Assembly (NCBI RefSeq): GCF_030433855.1
Contig: NZ_JARUXC010000007.1
Span: 124,001-188,000 of the forward strand
Length of the DNA: 64,000 nt
Reading direction: 5' to 3'
Source of the DNA: Agreia sp. PsM10
Lineage (GTDB): Bacteria; Actinomycetota; Actinomycetes; Actinomycetales; Microbacteriaceae
Shown: positions 1 through 8,494 of the stretch, piece by piece
Layout of the letters: the number at the start of each line of letters is the position of its first letter
Numbering within the stretch: the first letter of the stretch is position 1
Notes under the pieces: generated by a model
Seen by the model: only the letters and a program-made list of their open reading frames with translations
What the model was told of the DNA's origin: nothing
Databases searched by the model: none
Translations under genes and position numbers: made by a program

Positions 1-1
1 G

Positions 2-955
2 ACGAGCCGGGAAGCGGCATCCACCCCGACCGTGCCCGAGCGACTGGCGATCATCGGCGGAGGAGTCGTGGGCGTCGAGATGGCGACGGCGTTCTCGGCG
101 TTCGGAACGGCCGTGACGATCGTCGCTCGCGACGGGCTGCTGCCCGCCGTGGAGCCGTTCGCCCGCGAGCTGCTCACCGAGTCGCTGCGCGCGAAGGGGG
201 TGTCGCTGCATCTGTCGACGGAGCCGACATCCGTCAGTCGCGATGACAGCGGGCTCGTGCACATCGAGCTCGCCGATGGATCGGCTGTGCTCGCCGATGA
301 AGTGCTCGTGGCCACGGGTCGGATGCCGAACACGTCTCGTCTGGGTGTGGAGAGCGTCGGGCTGGAGCCGGGCGACTGGCTGACCGTCGACGACGCGCTT
401 CTCGTGCTGCGCGACGGCGCGCCCGTGGAGGGCGAGTGGCTGTATGCGGCCGGAGACGTGAACCGGCGCGTGCTGCTGACGCATCAGGGCAAGTACCAGG
501 CCCGGATCCTCGGCGACAGCATCGTGGCCCGCGCCCAGGGCACGGCACCGGATGCCACGGCGTGGGGGCGTCACGCCTTCACGGCCGACGATCTCGCGGT
601 GCCGCAGGTGATCTTCGGTGACCCGGAAGTCGCATCCGTCGGATTCACCGTCGCCGAGGCCACGCGGCGCGGACTGCGCATTCGCGCCGTCGAGTACGAC
701 CTGGGCGCGGTAGCCGGCGCATCCCTGCACGCCGACGGCTACACCGGCCGGGCCGGAATGGTCGTCGACGAGGATCTCGGCGTGATCGTGGGCTTCACCG
801 TGGTCGGGCCGGATGTGGCCGAGCTGCTGCACGCGGCGACGATTGCGATCGCCGGCGAGGTGCCGATCGACCGGCTGTGGCACGCCGTGCCCGCCTACCC
901 CACGGTCAGCGAGGTCTGGCTGCGACTGCTCGAGACCTACGGCCGGGATTCCTGA
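2..955 (+). CDS. NAD(P)/FAD-dependent disulfide reductase-like flavoprotein, 5' truncated by window edge
   Basis: The reading frame is open from the first base, so the start lies outside the window; about 317 residues are visible, against roughly 450-480 for the family. The visible part begins just before the NAD-binding Rossmann fold (GGGVVGVE), continues through the second FAD-contact motif (YAAGDVN) and ends in a dimerisation domain with a family-typical tail (HAVPAYPTVSEVW). This is the architecture of pyridine nucleotide-disulfide oxidoreductases such as mercuric reductase or lipoamide dehydrogenase. The active-site CxxxxC would lie in the missing N-terminus, so the exact activity cannot be judged. 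It is followed after 52 bases by an EthD-family gene on the same strand, perhaps an operon. A GTG at 32 is internal to the domain and is not the real start. Confidence 0.85.
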   Translation, partial: TSREAASTPTVPERLAIIGGGVVGVEMATAFSAFGTAVTIVARDGLLPAVEPFARELLTESLRAKGVSLHLSTEPTSVSRDDSGLVHIELADGSAVLADEVLVATGRMPNTSRLGVESVGLEPGDWLTVDDALLVLRDGAPVEGEWLYAAGDVNRRVLLTHQGKYQARILGDSIVARAQGTAPDATAWGRHAFTADDLAVPQVIFGDPEVASVGFTVAEATRRGLRIRAVEYDLGAVAGASLHADGYTGRAGMVVDEDLGVIVGFTVVGPDVAELLHAATIAIAGEVPIDRLWHAVPAYPTVSEVWLRLLETYGRDS

Positions 956-1007
956 CCGTCCGCTCCGTTCCCTTCCCTCTCACCCACAAAAGAAAGCAGA
1001 CTGAATC

Positions 1008-1322
1008 ATGACTACCAAAATCACCGTCATCTACGACAACCCCACCGACGCCGACGCGTTCGAGGCAGGCTTCGCCGAGTCGAAGCAGCTCGAGCTGGCC
1101 AAGGCACTCCCCGGCCTGCAGCGCCTCGAATCGTCGAAGGTCTGGCCCAAGGAGGACGGCAGCCCGACGCCGGCCTACCGCCTCGTCGACCTGTACTTCG
1201 CCGACTACGACACCGCGTCGGCGGCGGTCGCGACTCCTGAGGCGGCGGCGCTGTTCCCGACGATCTTCGGACTCGCGACCGGAGGTGTGCGGATCACGTT
1301 CGCCGACGTCGAAGAGGGCTGA
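1008..1322 (+). CDS. EthD family protein
   Basis: This 104-residue protein has the ferredoxin-like dimeric alpha/beta-barrel pattern of the EthD family: an N-terminal strand (ITVIYDNPTDADAFE), a central LPGLQRLESSKVWP segment and a C-terminal VRITFADVEE strand. EthD proteins accompany ring-cleavage, ether-degradation and polyketide-type oxidations, usually as small helper or monooxygenase-like enzymes; no substrate can be read here. The ATG follows a purine-rich AAAGAAAG stretch. It sits 52 bases after the flavoprotein gene and could be co-transcribed with it. Confidence 0.8.
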   Translation: MTTKITVIYDNPTDADAFEAGFAESKQLELAKALPGLQRLESSKVWPKEDGSPTPAYRLVDLYFADYDTASAAVATPEAAALFPTIFGLATGGVRITFADVEEG

Positions 1323-1642
1323 GCTCCGGGCGAGCGCCGGCAGTGATGACGAGTTCGTCGTGGCCCCCAGCCCTGGAGCGTCGGTCGTACAACGCTCTCG
1401 TTCACTTCGACAGCCGCGGGCTGACCGCTCGCTGGGAACGACGTCGGCCGCCACGTTCGGAACTCCGCAGGCTCGGAGGCGCAACTACCGGTGCTGGGGC
1501 TTTAGCTTCGTCATGAGCACAGGGATGAGGGGTCCGAGCCTGCGTGCCGTCGCGGTCGACGTTGTGGGGCCGCTATTGTTTCGATTGCAGCTCGTTGCTT
1601 GACTCGGCAGTAGATATGATCTCTACTCATCACTCACTTATC
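1323..1642. other. Gene-poor stretch, possibly degraded coding DNA
   Basis: I see no convincing intact gene in these 320 bases. One plus-strand frame around 1370-1500 reads NALVHFDSRG followed by a short ARWE motif, faintly like the tail of an alpha/beta hydrolase of the epoxide-hydrolase type, with no start and no catalytic core. It may be a remnant or chance. Base composition falls after about 1570, marking the left border of the lower-GC cassette that follows. Confidence 0.3.
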
Positions 1643-1741
1643 ATGAGAGTGCTAATGAATTTCGATTCGTTGACCGATGGTTTTCGTCTCGAGCTCCACG
1701 AAGTGGATATTCCTCCGCGTCGTAGGAAATCGAAGGAGTGA
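1643..1741 (+). CDS. Very small hypothetical protein at the head of an unknown cassette
   Basis: A 32-codon frame runs from ATG 1643 (alternative ATG at 1655, giving 28 codons) to a TGA that directly abuts the ATG of the next gene at 1742. The product is charged (LELHEVDIPPRRRKSKE at the end), with no membrane segment and no recognisable family. The last codons form the AAGGAG ribosome-binding site for the 71-residue protein behind it, which suggests translational coupling and is the main reason to think the frame is real. It could instead be only a leader sequence. No function is proposed. Confidence 0.35.
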   Translation: MRVLMNFDSLTDGFRLELHEVDIPPRRRKSKE

Positions 1742-1957
1742 ATGTTGGGTGACATAGCTGTCAGCGCAAGTGAGCCCACTAGGCCAGAAGCGTTTGGCGG
1801 GTTCTGGCGTGAAGTCGCAAAAGCCTGGAAAAACACCCGGTTCAATTCGCGGCGAGATGTCCGAGGTCTTCCGTTCGGCTCGGAGCAGCTAATCCGCAAC
1901 GTCCAGGTGACGATGGGTATGCAGATGAAGGTCGACCGTGGCGATGAGGACAACTAG
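1742..1957 (+). CDS. Hypothetical 71-residue protein
   Basis: A soluble, basic-then-acidic 71-residue product. The ATG is preceded by AAGGAG at good spacing and abuts the stop of the preceding tiny frame. Its middle (FWREVAKAWKNTRF) could form an amphipathic helix; the tail is acidic (RGDEDN). I do not recognise a family. It lies 32 bases upstream of the 614-residue membrane protein on the same strand, so the two probably share a transcript. A bacteriocin-like or regulatory role is possible but unsupported. Confidence 0.45.
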   Translation: MLGDIAVSASEPTRPEAFGGFWREVAKAWKNTRFNSRRDVRGLPFGSEQLIRNVQVTMGMQMKVDRGDEDN

Positions 1958-1989
1958 CTAATTGCTCTTTCCACAGCCGGAGGGGCGTC

Positions 1990-3834
1990 GTGGTAGCAAC
2001 AAAAGAAGGTGTCTTAGGGGGCGTTCGTGTCAGTCGCGCACGGGCTGCATACGCTCGGTTGTACGTTGATCTGTTGACCGATTGGTCCTGGATTTCCAGG
2101 CGAGTGGAGACCATCGCTGTGCTGACAGACGGTCTCCGAGAACGGACCGTCAGTTTTGACATTGACGTAAACGCCCTGCGTACCCGAGCAAAGAAGTACG
2201 GACTCGCGCGGGCGGACCACATCCCCGTGCCGCTGGGCATCCTCAACAAGGGCTTGATTCTTGATTTCGATCTTCGGAACAGCCGTGGCGAGGCGGTGTC
2301 GCTTTTCAACAGCGCAGAGGATTCTGCGATGGTTGGCCTTGTTGGCTACGTGGCCGCCGGTGGCTTGCCGTCGCACTGTCGAGAGAGGGCGTTCGAGATC
2401 ATGCGCGACGTCGCGCTTGATTTCCCCACCGCGGATGCGGTGATGCAGTGGTACGTCCACGACGACGCGAAGACCCCGATCGTCCCGGATGTGGTTTCAC
2501 AGATGTCGCCATCGGACCGAAAGGTGTGGCAATATCTCGTCGCCTCTGAACACGGATCCCTTATCGAACGCATGGCCGTGGCTTTCGTTCCCACTACGTG
2601 GTACGACCTCGGGAAGGGCGAGGAACTCTTCAAGCTCCGGCGAGTTGAAGACGAACGCGACCCCCTTATCGAACTCTTGAAGCGGACACACGCAAGAAAC
2701 GCTCGCGCGTCTGCCATCCCGGGTGCAGGTCTAGTCGCCGTTCGAGTCTCCGAGACTTCCGGCCCAGTACGAGAGCACATTCGCCTAGTTGCCCCACCCG
2801 GAACCTTTTTCGCGGTGGGTGTCTTTCTCTTATGGAACGCGACATCACCGATCCAGTACGAGTATCGCGATCGCCAGACGCATACGAGGCAGATCTTCTA
2901 CCCGGGTAAGGTCAGCGAGTGGACACGGGTTCGGTCACGGTACGTCTTCTCGCTAATGCTCCCAAACCCGCAAGGTGTCATGAGGCCGGTGCTTCTGTGG
3001 ACATGGACGATCTTCATTTTGTTGTTAGCAGGAGCGATCGCCCAGCTCAGTCCGTTCGAGGTGCTGAGCTATATCCACGGATCCCCGTCCTCGCCAGGGG
3101 CCATGGTCGACGCAGCGGTGACTGTGCTACTGATTATCCCGAGCATCGGACTTGCCTACGTCGTGAGGAGCGATGAAAATGACGTTCGACATACCCTGCT
3201 CCGCTACGTGCGGGGATGGGCCCTCTTCTGTCTTATCCCGGTGCTGCTCGCATCCCTTGCTCTGTTTGTCGACCTGAGCAACGACAAGCCTTTGCTTGGT
3301 CTGATCTGGCTTGCTTGCGCGGGAGTGGTGGGATTGTCTCTCAGGATCAATCTGCTCACGAGCATTCGTCTCAGGCGGTTTCTGCGAGAAGTCGAGCGAG
3401 CCGCGGCGAATACAAGCCTTCGGCAGATCGTTTCCGAACCCAAGCTCAACCCATTCAGGAAGCTTCCTCTCAGCGTGCGGACGGCTCGCGCTTTCATTCT
3501 TGGAGTCAACTTTGTTGCGACGTTAGTGCCAGCGATCATCAGGTGGATCGGATGGACGGCAGTATGCCTCCTCGGATTCGGGCTCATTCTCTCAATACTC
3601 GGCTGGTTCTTTACGGCCACGCGCCACGAGGACTTTTCGTTCTACGGGGTCGTCATTTTCCAAGCAGATGCATCGCTCCTCGACTTCTTTGATGTGATCG
3701 CAGGAAGGATCCGAGAGCTTCCGGCGACGTTCTCTCGCGCGATGCAGAATTCTGAGCGAGGCTTGGTCTTTGCGACGGTCGCTGCCGCCGTGGCGATGGT
3801 TCCCGTGAGCTGGGGAAAGTTGAGCACTCGTTAG
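1990..3834 (+). CDS. Hypothetical multi-pass membrane protein with large soluble N-terminal domain
   Basis: A 614-residue protein of unknown family. The GTG start at 1990 has a GGAGGGG ribosome-binding site at 1979-1984. Residues 1-330 look soluble and mixed alpha/beta, with conserved-looking strands such as VSFDIDV (54-60) and IPVPLGILNKG (78-88). Hydrophobic segments lie near residues 334-351, 373-392, 409-427, 435-453, 500-518, 521-542 and 591-607, so the C-terminal half is probably seven-pass or six-pass with a terminal hairpin. There is no signal peptide and no ATPase, nuclease or protease motif that I recognise. Lower GC and less biased codon use than its neighbours, plus two tiny genes ahead of it, suggest a horizontally acquired cassette. 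A sensing or defence role is conjecture only. Confidence 0.7.
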   Translation: MVATKEGVLGGVRVSRARAAYARLYVDLLTDWSWISRRVETIAVLTDGLRERTVSFDIDVNALRTRAKKYGLARADHIPVPLGILNKGLILDFDLRNSRGEAVSLFNSAEDSAMVGLVGYVAAGGLPSHCRERAFEIMRDVALDFPTADAVMQWYVHDDAKTPIVPDVVSQMSPSDRKVWQYLVASEHGSLIERMAVAFVPTTWYDLGKGEELFKLRRVEDERDPLIELLKRTHARNARASAIPGAGLVAVRVSETSGPVREHIRLVAPPGTFFAVGVFLLWNATSPIQYEYRDRQTHTRQIFYPGKVSEWTRVRSRYVFSLMLPNPQGVMRPVLLWTWTIFILLLAGAIAQLSPFEVLSYIHGSPSSPGAMVDAAVTVLLIIPSIGLAYVVRSDENDVRHTLLRYVRGWALFCLIPVLLASLALFVDLSNDKPLLGLIWLACAGVVGLSLRINLLTSIRLRRFLREVERAAANTSLRQIVSEPKLNPFRKLPLSVRTARAFILGVNFVATLVPAIIRWIGWTAVCLLGFGLILSILGWFFTATRHEDFSFYGVVIFQADASLLDFFDVIAGRIRELPATFSRAMQNSERGLVFATVAAAVAMVPVSWGKLSTR

Positions 3835-3920
3835 TCGGACCCTCGTAGAGACCTCTACTGCGGCGAACTAACACGCGGACAAGAGAACGACGACGCGCGG
3901 CAGCCGCATCGACCGCCGTG

Positions 3921-4229
3921 TCAGTTGCCGTCGACACGGTGCAGCACGGTGGTCAGGTTCCAGTCGACGCTGGAGTGGTCGATCGTCGCGTGCACGGGCG
4001 AACCCGCCATCTCGCCGCCGATGCCGTCGGCTCCAGCGCGAGCGTGCTCCATGCTGTCGTAGGCGACGATGTCGATGATGGTGCCGTCGCTCTTCTCGAG
4101 GATGCGGCGCCACTCGAAGCCGGGCTGGCGCGCCAGGTAGGCGTCGATGTCGGCATTGGCCGTGATGAAATCGGCGGCGGTGAGGCCGGCGGCGGGGCGA
4201 AGGGTGGTCACTTCGAGGATCTCGGTCAT
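3921..4229 (-). CDS. Small dimeric alpha/beta-barrel-like protein
   Basis: This 102-residue product starts at ATG 4229 (MTEILEVTTLRPAAG). It has the pattern of the ABM / dimeric alpha-beta-barrel superfamily: an N-terminal strand, a helix around AADFITANADIDAYLARQPGFEWRR, and a repeated strand (GTIIDIVAYDS) before a second helix rich in Ala and Gly. Such proteins act as small cofactor-free monooxygenases or unknown oxidoreductase helpers. It is divergent from the MmyB-like regulator at 4386, its likely controller by analogy with other regulator-target pairs. The long in-frame extension upstream is poor in family features and was not used. Confidence 0.65.
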   Translation of the reverse strand: MTEILEVTTLRPAAGLTAADFITANADIDAYLARQPGFEWRRILEKSDGTIIDIVAYDSMEHARAGADGIGGEMAGSPVHATIDHSSVDWNLTTVLHRVDGN

Positions 4230-4385
4230 GAGGGGCGGCTCTCTGTCGATACGGCGGATGTGTTCGTGCTTCGAGTCTCGGCGCATCGCTCGCGGCGAAG
4301 AAGGGCGAGCGAACCTAGGTGTGCCGCACCCTGGCTGCGGCCGCACCACCCCCACCGGCCCGAGGCCGCGACTACGTTGGGGAGT

Positions 4386-5255
4386 ATGCAGACACTCTCC
4401 GGAAATGCCTTGGGCGACTTCCTTCGAGCGAGCCGCGCCAACGTCGACCCGCACCAGGCCGGTCTCGCGGGCGGCCACGGCACGCGCCGGGTCGCGGGTC
4501 TGCGCCGCGAAGAGGTCGCCGTGCTCGCCGGCGTGAGCGCCGACTACTACGCGCGGCTCGAGCAGGGCCGCGAGCGCAGCCCCTCGTCACAGGTTCTGGA
4601 TGCGATCGGCCGGGCCCTCAGGCTCGACACCGATTCCCGTGGGCACCTCTACCGGCTGGCCGGAATGGACCCGAGCCTGCGGGCCGGCAGCCCTCGCGAC
4701 CTCGTCGATCCGGCGCTTCTGACCCTGCTCGAGTCGTTCCCGGCGGCCGCCGCCTACGTGCTGGGCCCGTCGTTCGACGTTCTCGCGACCAACGCCGCGG
4801 CATCCGCTCTTCTGTCGCCCTTCGACGACACCGACGCCGACGGCCCGATCAACATGGTGCGCGTTCTGTTCGCGCACCCCGAGGCCAGGAACGTGTTCAC
4901 CGAGTGGAACACCGTGACCCGCGCGACCGTGCACGCCCTGCGCTTGAACGCCGGCTACGACCCGGACAACCCGGCGATCCGCGCGCTGCTCGACGAGATG
5001 CTGCCGGTGCCCGCGTTCCGCGAGCTCTGGGACGACCAGACCGTCGCCGGCCTGGCGCGCGCCTACAAGGTGTTCGTCCACCCCACGGTCGGGCGCATCG
5101 AGCTCACGTACCAGACGTTCGAAGTTCGGGATGCGCCGGGCCAGCAGCTGCTCGTCGGCACGCCCGCGATAGGCAGCTCGAGCGCCGAGGCCCTCGCGCT
5201 GCTCGGCTCGCTGCAGGAGAACGAGGCCCAGTTCGACGTGTATGAGAAGGAGTAG
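4386..5255 (+). CDS. MmyB-like XRE-family transcriptional regulator
   Basis: A 289-residue regulator. The N-terminal helix-turn-helix (residues about 8-75) carries the signature GLRREEVAVLAGVSADYY followed by RLEQGRERSPS. The rest is the MmyB-type ligand-binding domain, a PAS-like fold reported to bind fatty-acid-like ligands in this family. The start MQTLSGNALGDFL matches its two paralogues in this window (5784-6611 and 9317-10174). No strong ribosome-binding site precedes the ATG, so the transcript may be leaderless. Its 3' end overlaps the next membrane-protein gene by 14 bases. The divergent small gene at 3921-4229 is a candidate target. Confidence 0.9.
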   Translation: MQTLSGNALGDFLRASRANVDPHQAGLAGGHGTRRVAGLRREEVAVLAGVSADYYARLEQGRERSPSSQVLDAIGRALRLDTDSRGHLYRLAGMDPSLRAGSPRDLVDPALLTLLESFPAAAAYVLGPSFDVLATNAAASALLSPFDDTDADGPINMVRVLFAHPEARNVFTEWNTVTRATVHALRLNAGYDPDNPAIRALLDEMLPVPAFRELWDDQTVAGLARAYKVFVHPTVGRIELTYQTFEVRDAPGQQLLVGTPAIGSSSAEALALLGSLQENEAQFDVYEKE

Positions 5256-5766
5256 GGGCCGAACGGCCCTGACGGACGCCGAACTCGACCGCCGTGTCGC
5301 TCGTGGCAAGCGCGTCTTTATGTACGCCGCCTTCGCCATGTTCCTGTTCTTCCTCCTCAGCCTGCTGAACTTCGTTCTCGCCGGCGGCCGGATGGGACTT
5401 CGCGACACGGCCCGCTGGGACGAGACGGCCGCGTGGCCGTTCATTCCGTTGCCTGCATTTCTCGTGATCGCGGCCGGGCTCGCGGCCGTGACCGGCGTGT
5501 TCATGGCGGTGCCCTCTTTCCGTCACGACACAGCAGACGACCTGGCGCTCATGGGGGCGGTCTCGATCATCCTGTTCGGATTCATGTCGCTGTTCTTCGC
5601 CGGCGTCTACACATCGACGAGCGGCATCCCCACCGATTTCGACAGTTACCCTGAAGAAGGAGTGGGCTGGCACTGGATCTCCGCGGCGATCCAGATCCCT
5701 GCCGTCATCGTGCTCGCCGTCCGCGGAATCTCCCTGTACCGCGCCTACAAACGCAGCAAGGGCTGA
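5242..5766 (+). CDS. Four-helix hypothetical membrane protein
   Basis: A 174-residue protein with four clear hydrophobic segments, near residues 27-47, 65-90, 101-122 and 146-163. A short basic N-terminus (RRSRGR) and a basic C-terminus (YKRSKG) suggest both ends face the cytoplasm. The ATG lies within the 3' end of the upstream regulator gene (14-base overlap), so the two are co-transcribed and probably translationally coupled. No domain or active site is recognised. It converges with the next regulator gene after 17 bases. Confidence 0.7.
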   Translation: MRRSRGRTALTDAELDRRVARGKRVFMYAAFAMFLFFLLSLLNFVLAGGRMGLRDTARWDETAAWPFIPLPAFLVIAAGLAAVTGVFMAVPSFRHDTADDLALMGAVSIILFGFMSLFFAGVYTSTSGIPTDFDSYPEEGVGWHWISAAIQIPAVIVLAVRGISLYRAYKRSKG

Positions 5767-5783
5767 CCGACCGGATGCCTGGC

Positions 5784-6611
5784 CTAGCCCAGGGTGCCCA
5801 GCTGTAAGAGACGCAGTTTCTCCGACGCGTTCGAGCCTGCTCGGGGCGTCATCACAAGGAGAGCCTGGGCACGGTTCTCGAGGTAGAGGGGCTGGCAGTC
5901 GAATTCGATCTCGCCCAGCTCCGGATGAATCACGGTTTTCTCGTCGCCCAGACGCTCGGCGACGATGTGTTCAGCCCACAGCGACGCGAACTCCGGACTG
6001 CGACGCAGAAGCTCATCGACCATGGTGGTTGCGGTCGGGTCTTCTCCCCCCGCAGACAGAGCTGCGCGCAGGCCCGCGACATTCAACCGGCTGTGAATCG
6101 CGTGTTCCCGGATCGGCGACAGGGCCCTGGCGGAATCGTCTGTGAACCAGCGGTAGTACGAGCTGCGAGCCAGGCCCGTGTAGCTGGTCTCGTCTCCGAA
6201 CAGCGCCGTCGCGAGCGCATTCTGCGCGAGGGTGAAGGCGATGTCGGTCACGATCATCGCCGGCGTATCATCGAGCCGATCGAGCACGCGCAGGAGGGCG
6301 GGTTCGATCTGTTGCGACCGGTCTCGCGGTGGTGCCGCGTGATGACCGGCAAGGCGGAAGAGGTGAGCGTGCTCCTCGGCAGTGAGGCGGAGTGCGCGCG
6401 CAACCGCGATGAGGATCTGCTCGCTCGGCTGGACTGCGCGCTGCTGCTCGAGGCGGGCGTAGTAGTCGGTCGACATTCCTGCGAGCCAGGCGACCTCTTC
6501 TCGGCGCAGTCCCGGCGCTCGACGACGCTGTCCGACACTGATTCCGACGTCGGCCGGCTGTATCGACTCGCGGCGCGTCCGCAAGAAGTCGGCGAGCTCG
6601 GCGCGGTCCAT
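5784..6611 (-). CDS. MmyB-like XRE-family transcriptional regulator
   Basis: A 275-residue regulator starting at MDRAELADFLRTRRE. It has the family helix-turn-helix (GLRREEVAWLAGMSTDYYARLEQQR, in part) and a C-terminal MmyB ligand-binding domain ending in a CQPLYLENRAQ / LLVMTPRAGS region. It is transcribed away from the SDR gene at 6710, the typical MmyB-regulator/SDR divergent arrangement, and probably represses or activates that gene in response to substrate. A CATACT hexamer ends about 8 bases before the ATG, suggesting a leaderless transcript. An upstream in-frame ATG seven codons earlier is less likely, because the paralogues align from MDRAEL. Confidence 0.9.
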   Translation of the reverse strand: MDRAELADFLRTRRESIQPADVGISVGQRRRAPGLRREEVAWLAGMSTDYYARLEQQRAVQPSEQILIAVARALRLTAEEHAHLFRLAGHHAAPPRDRSQQIEPALLRVLDRLDDTPAMIVTDIAFTLAQNALATALFGDETSYTGLARSSYYRWFTDDSARALSPIREHAIHSRLNVAGLRAALSAGGEDPTATTMVDELLRRSPEFASLWAEHIVAERLGDEKTVIHPELGEIEFDCQPLYLENRAQALLVMTPRAGSNASEKLRLLQLGTLG

Positions 6612-6709
6612 GTGATCCAGTATGACGCGCACGTCTGGAAGCTAGGAATGCCAGTCCGTGGATAAGCGCACTCTGCCGCACTCTCTCGCACCCGAGCACA
6701 CTCAATCTC

Positions 6710-7459
6710 ATGAAGACAACAGGAAACACCATATTCATCCCCGGCGCGACCTCGGGCATCGGCCTCGGCCTCGCCCTCAGGTTCCAGGCCCTCGGCAACA
6801 CCGTCATCATCGGCGGACGCCGCGCGGAGCTGCTCGACAGCCTCGTGGCTGAGCACCCCGGACTGGACTCGGTCCAGATCGACATCACTGATCCCTCCTC
6901 CATCGCAGCGGCGTTCGAAACGGTCACCGAGCGTCACCCCGACCTCAATGTGCTGATCCCGATGGCCGGCATCCAGCAGCCGGAGAACCTGCACGACGCA
7001 TCCTTCCTTTCGACGTCCGAGCTCACGATCGAGACGAACCTGCTCGGACCGATCCGACTGTTCGCGGCATTCCTTCCGTTCCTGCAGCAGGCCACCGACC
7101 CGGTCGTGGTCACGGTGTCATCGGGCCTCGCGTTCGTGCCCCTGCCGTTCACCCCGACCTACAGTGCTTCCAAAGCCGCCGTCCACTCCTTCACGGAAAG
7201 CATGAGGGTGCAGCTCGCCGACACGTCGGTGCAGGTCATCGAGCTCGTCCCGCCGGCCGTTCAGACGGAACTCATGCCGGGTCAGTCGGAGTCGCCGATC
7301 GCGATGCCGCTCGAGGCATTCCTCGACGAGGTGATGGAGCTCATCACCAGCCAGCCGGATGCGCACGAAATCACCGTGCAGAACGTCGCCTTCCTGCGTC
7401 AGGCCACCGCGAACGGAAGCTACCCGCAGGTTCTCGAGATGTTGAGCGGCGCGCTCTGA
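6710..7459 (+). CDS. DltE-like short-chain dehydrogenase/reductase with atypical cofactor motifs
   Basis: A 249-residue Rossmann-fold SDR. The glycine-rich loop reads PGATSGIG, with Pro11 where the family has Thr, and the usual NNAG motif is PMAG. The catalytic Ser (VSSGLAF) and YxxxK (YSASK) are intact, so it is probably still a redox enzyme, but NAD(P) binding may be altered. It is a clear paralogue of the SDR at 8495, which keeps both normal motifs. It is divergent from an MmyB-like regulator and followed after 34 bases by an LLM oxidoreductase. The substrate is unknown; DltE-type SDRs act on assorted carbonyl or alcohol compounds. Confidence 0.88.
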   Translation: MKTTGNTIFIPGATSGIGLGLALRFQALGNTVIIGGRRAELLDSLVAEHPGLDSVQIDITDPSSIAAAFETVTERHPDLNVLIPMAGIQQPENLHDASFLSTSELTIETNLLGPIRLFAAFLPFLQQATDPVVVTVSSGLAFVPLPFTPTYSASKAAVHSFTESMRVQLADTSVQVIELVPPAVQTELMPGQSESPIAMPLEAFLDEVMELITSQPDAHEITVQNVAFLRQATANGSYPQVLEMLSGAL

Positions 7460-7493
7460 GCCGCGCTCAGACGTATTAGGCAGGAGCCACACC

Positions 7494-8360
7494 ATGGACC
7501 TCGGATTTCACCTCGCCAACTTCACCCAGCAGGACACCCCGCCCGCCCAGCTCGCGCAGACCATCGCGCGGCTCGCCCAGACGGCCGAACAGGGGGGAGC
7601 TCAACGCATCAGTGTGATGGACCACGTCTGGCAGGTCAGCATGTACGGGCCCGTCGAGAACGCGATGCTCGAGGCCTACACGCTGCTGGGGTTTCTGGCC
7701 GGCCGAACCGAGTCCGTTCTCCTGCACACCCTGGTGACCGGCGTGACCTACCGGTCACCGGGCCTGCTGGCCAAGCAGGTGGCCACGCTCGACACCCTGA
7801 GCAATGGAAGAGCGGGTCTGGGCATCGGGGCAGCCTGGAATGAAGACGAAGCATCAGGACTCGGCCTTCATCTGCCGCCCCTCAAGGAACGTTTCGAGAG
7901 GCTCGAAGAGACAGTGCAGATCTGCCTGCAGATGTGGGGCGAGGTTGATGGGCCGTACGACGGGCAGCACTACCAACTGACCCGAACGCTGAGCGCGCCC
8001 GCGCCCCTGTCCCGTCCGCGGCCGTACCTCCTCATCGGCGGCGGCGGCGAACGCAAGACTCTGCGGCTCGTCGCCCAGTATGCAGACGCGTGCAACCTCA
8101 GGGTCGCCGACGACACGCTCCACAAACTCGAGGTGCTGCAACGGCACTGCGATGACGTGGGCCGCGATTTCGCCACCGTGCAGAAGACAACGACCGCGAG
8201 CATCACCCCTACGACCACTCGCGATGAGCTGCTCGGCACGATGGAGAAGGCGAACGAGCTCGGCTTCTCGGTGCTCTATCTCGCCGCAGCGACCCCGCGG
8301 CCGTTCGAGGCGCTCGACCTGCTCGCGTCTGTATCGGACGATGCTGCGGCACTGAGCTGA
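7494..8360 (+). CDS. LLM-class (probably F420-dependent) oxidoreductase
   Basis: A 288-residue luciferase-like TIM-barrel protein. Visible family features are the N-terminal strand LGFHLANF, the SVMDHVWQV segment, the conserved LLAKQVATLDTLSNGRAGLGIGAAWNEDEA stretch (positions about 81-112) and the phosphate-binding PYLLIGGGGERKTLR region. In actinobacteria this subgroup usually uses coenzyme F420. A GGAG ribosome-binding site lies upstream of ATG 7494. It is co-directional with the SDR genes on both sides, so it may act in the same small-molecule oxidation or reduction. The substrate cannot be read from sequence. Confidence 0.88.
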   Translation: MDLGFHLANFTQQDTPPAQLAQTIARLAQTAEQGGAQRISVMDHVWQVSMYGPVENAMLEAYTLLGFLAGRTESVLLHTLVTGVTYRSPGLLAKQVATLDTLSNGRAGLGIGAAWNEDEASGLGLHLPPLKERFERLEETVQICLQMWGEVDGPYDGQHYQLTRTLSAPAPLSRPRPYLLIGGGGERKTLRLVAQYADACNLRVADDTLHKLEVLQRHCDDVGRDFATVQKTTTASITPTTTRDELLGTMEKANELGFSVLYLAAATPRPFEALDLLASVSDDAAALS

Positions 8361-8494
8361 CGGCTGCGACCAACCGGTCCATGGATTCCTTGTCCGTGGA
8401 TAAACCTTCTCTCCCTGCCCCTCACCACCCCACATAGCGTGACTGACGAGGCTTCCGTCGAGCCCGTCACACTGAAACAAATGGAGCTCACACC

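Noticed and set aside
1370-1500. Possible alpha/beta hydrolase (epoxide hydrolase-like) tail
   Set aside because: Only two short motif-like words, no start, no catalytic residues; too weak to annotate as a pseudogene.
3839-3866. Small dyad GTAGAGACCTCTAC as a terminator for the 614-residue gene
   Set aside because: Stem of 6 bp with a 2-base loop and no T-run; not stable enough to call.
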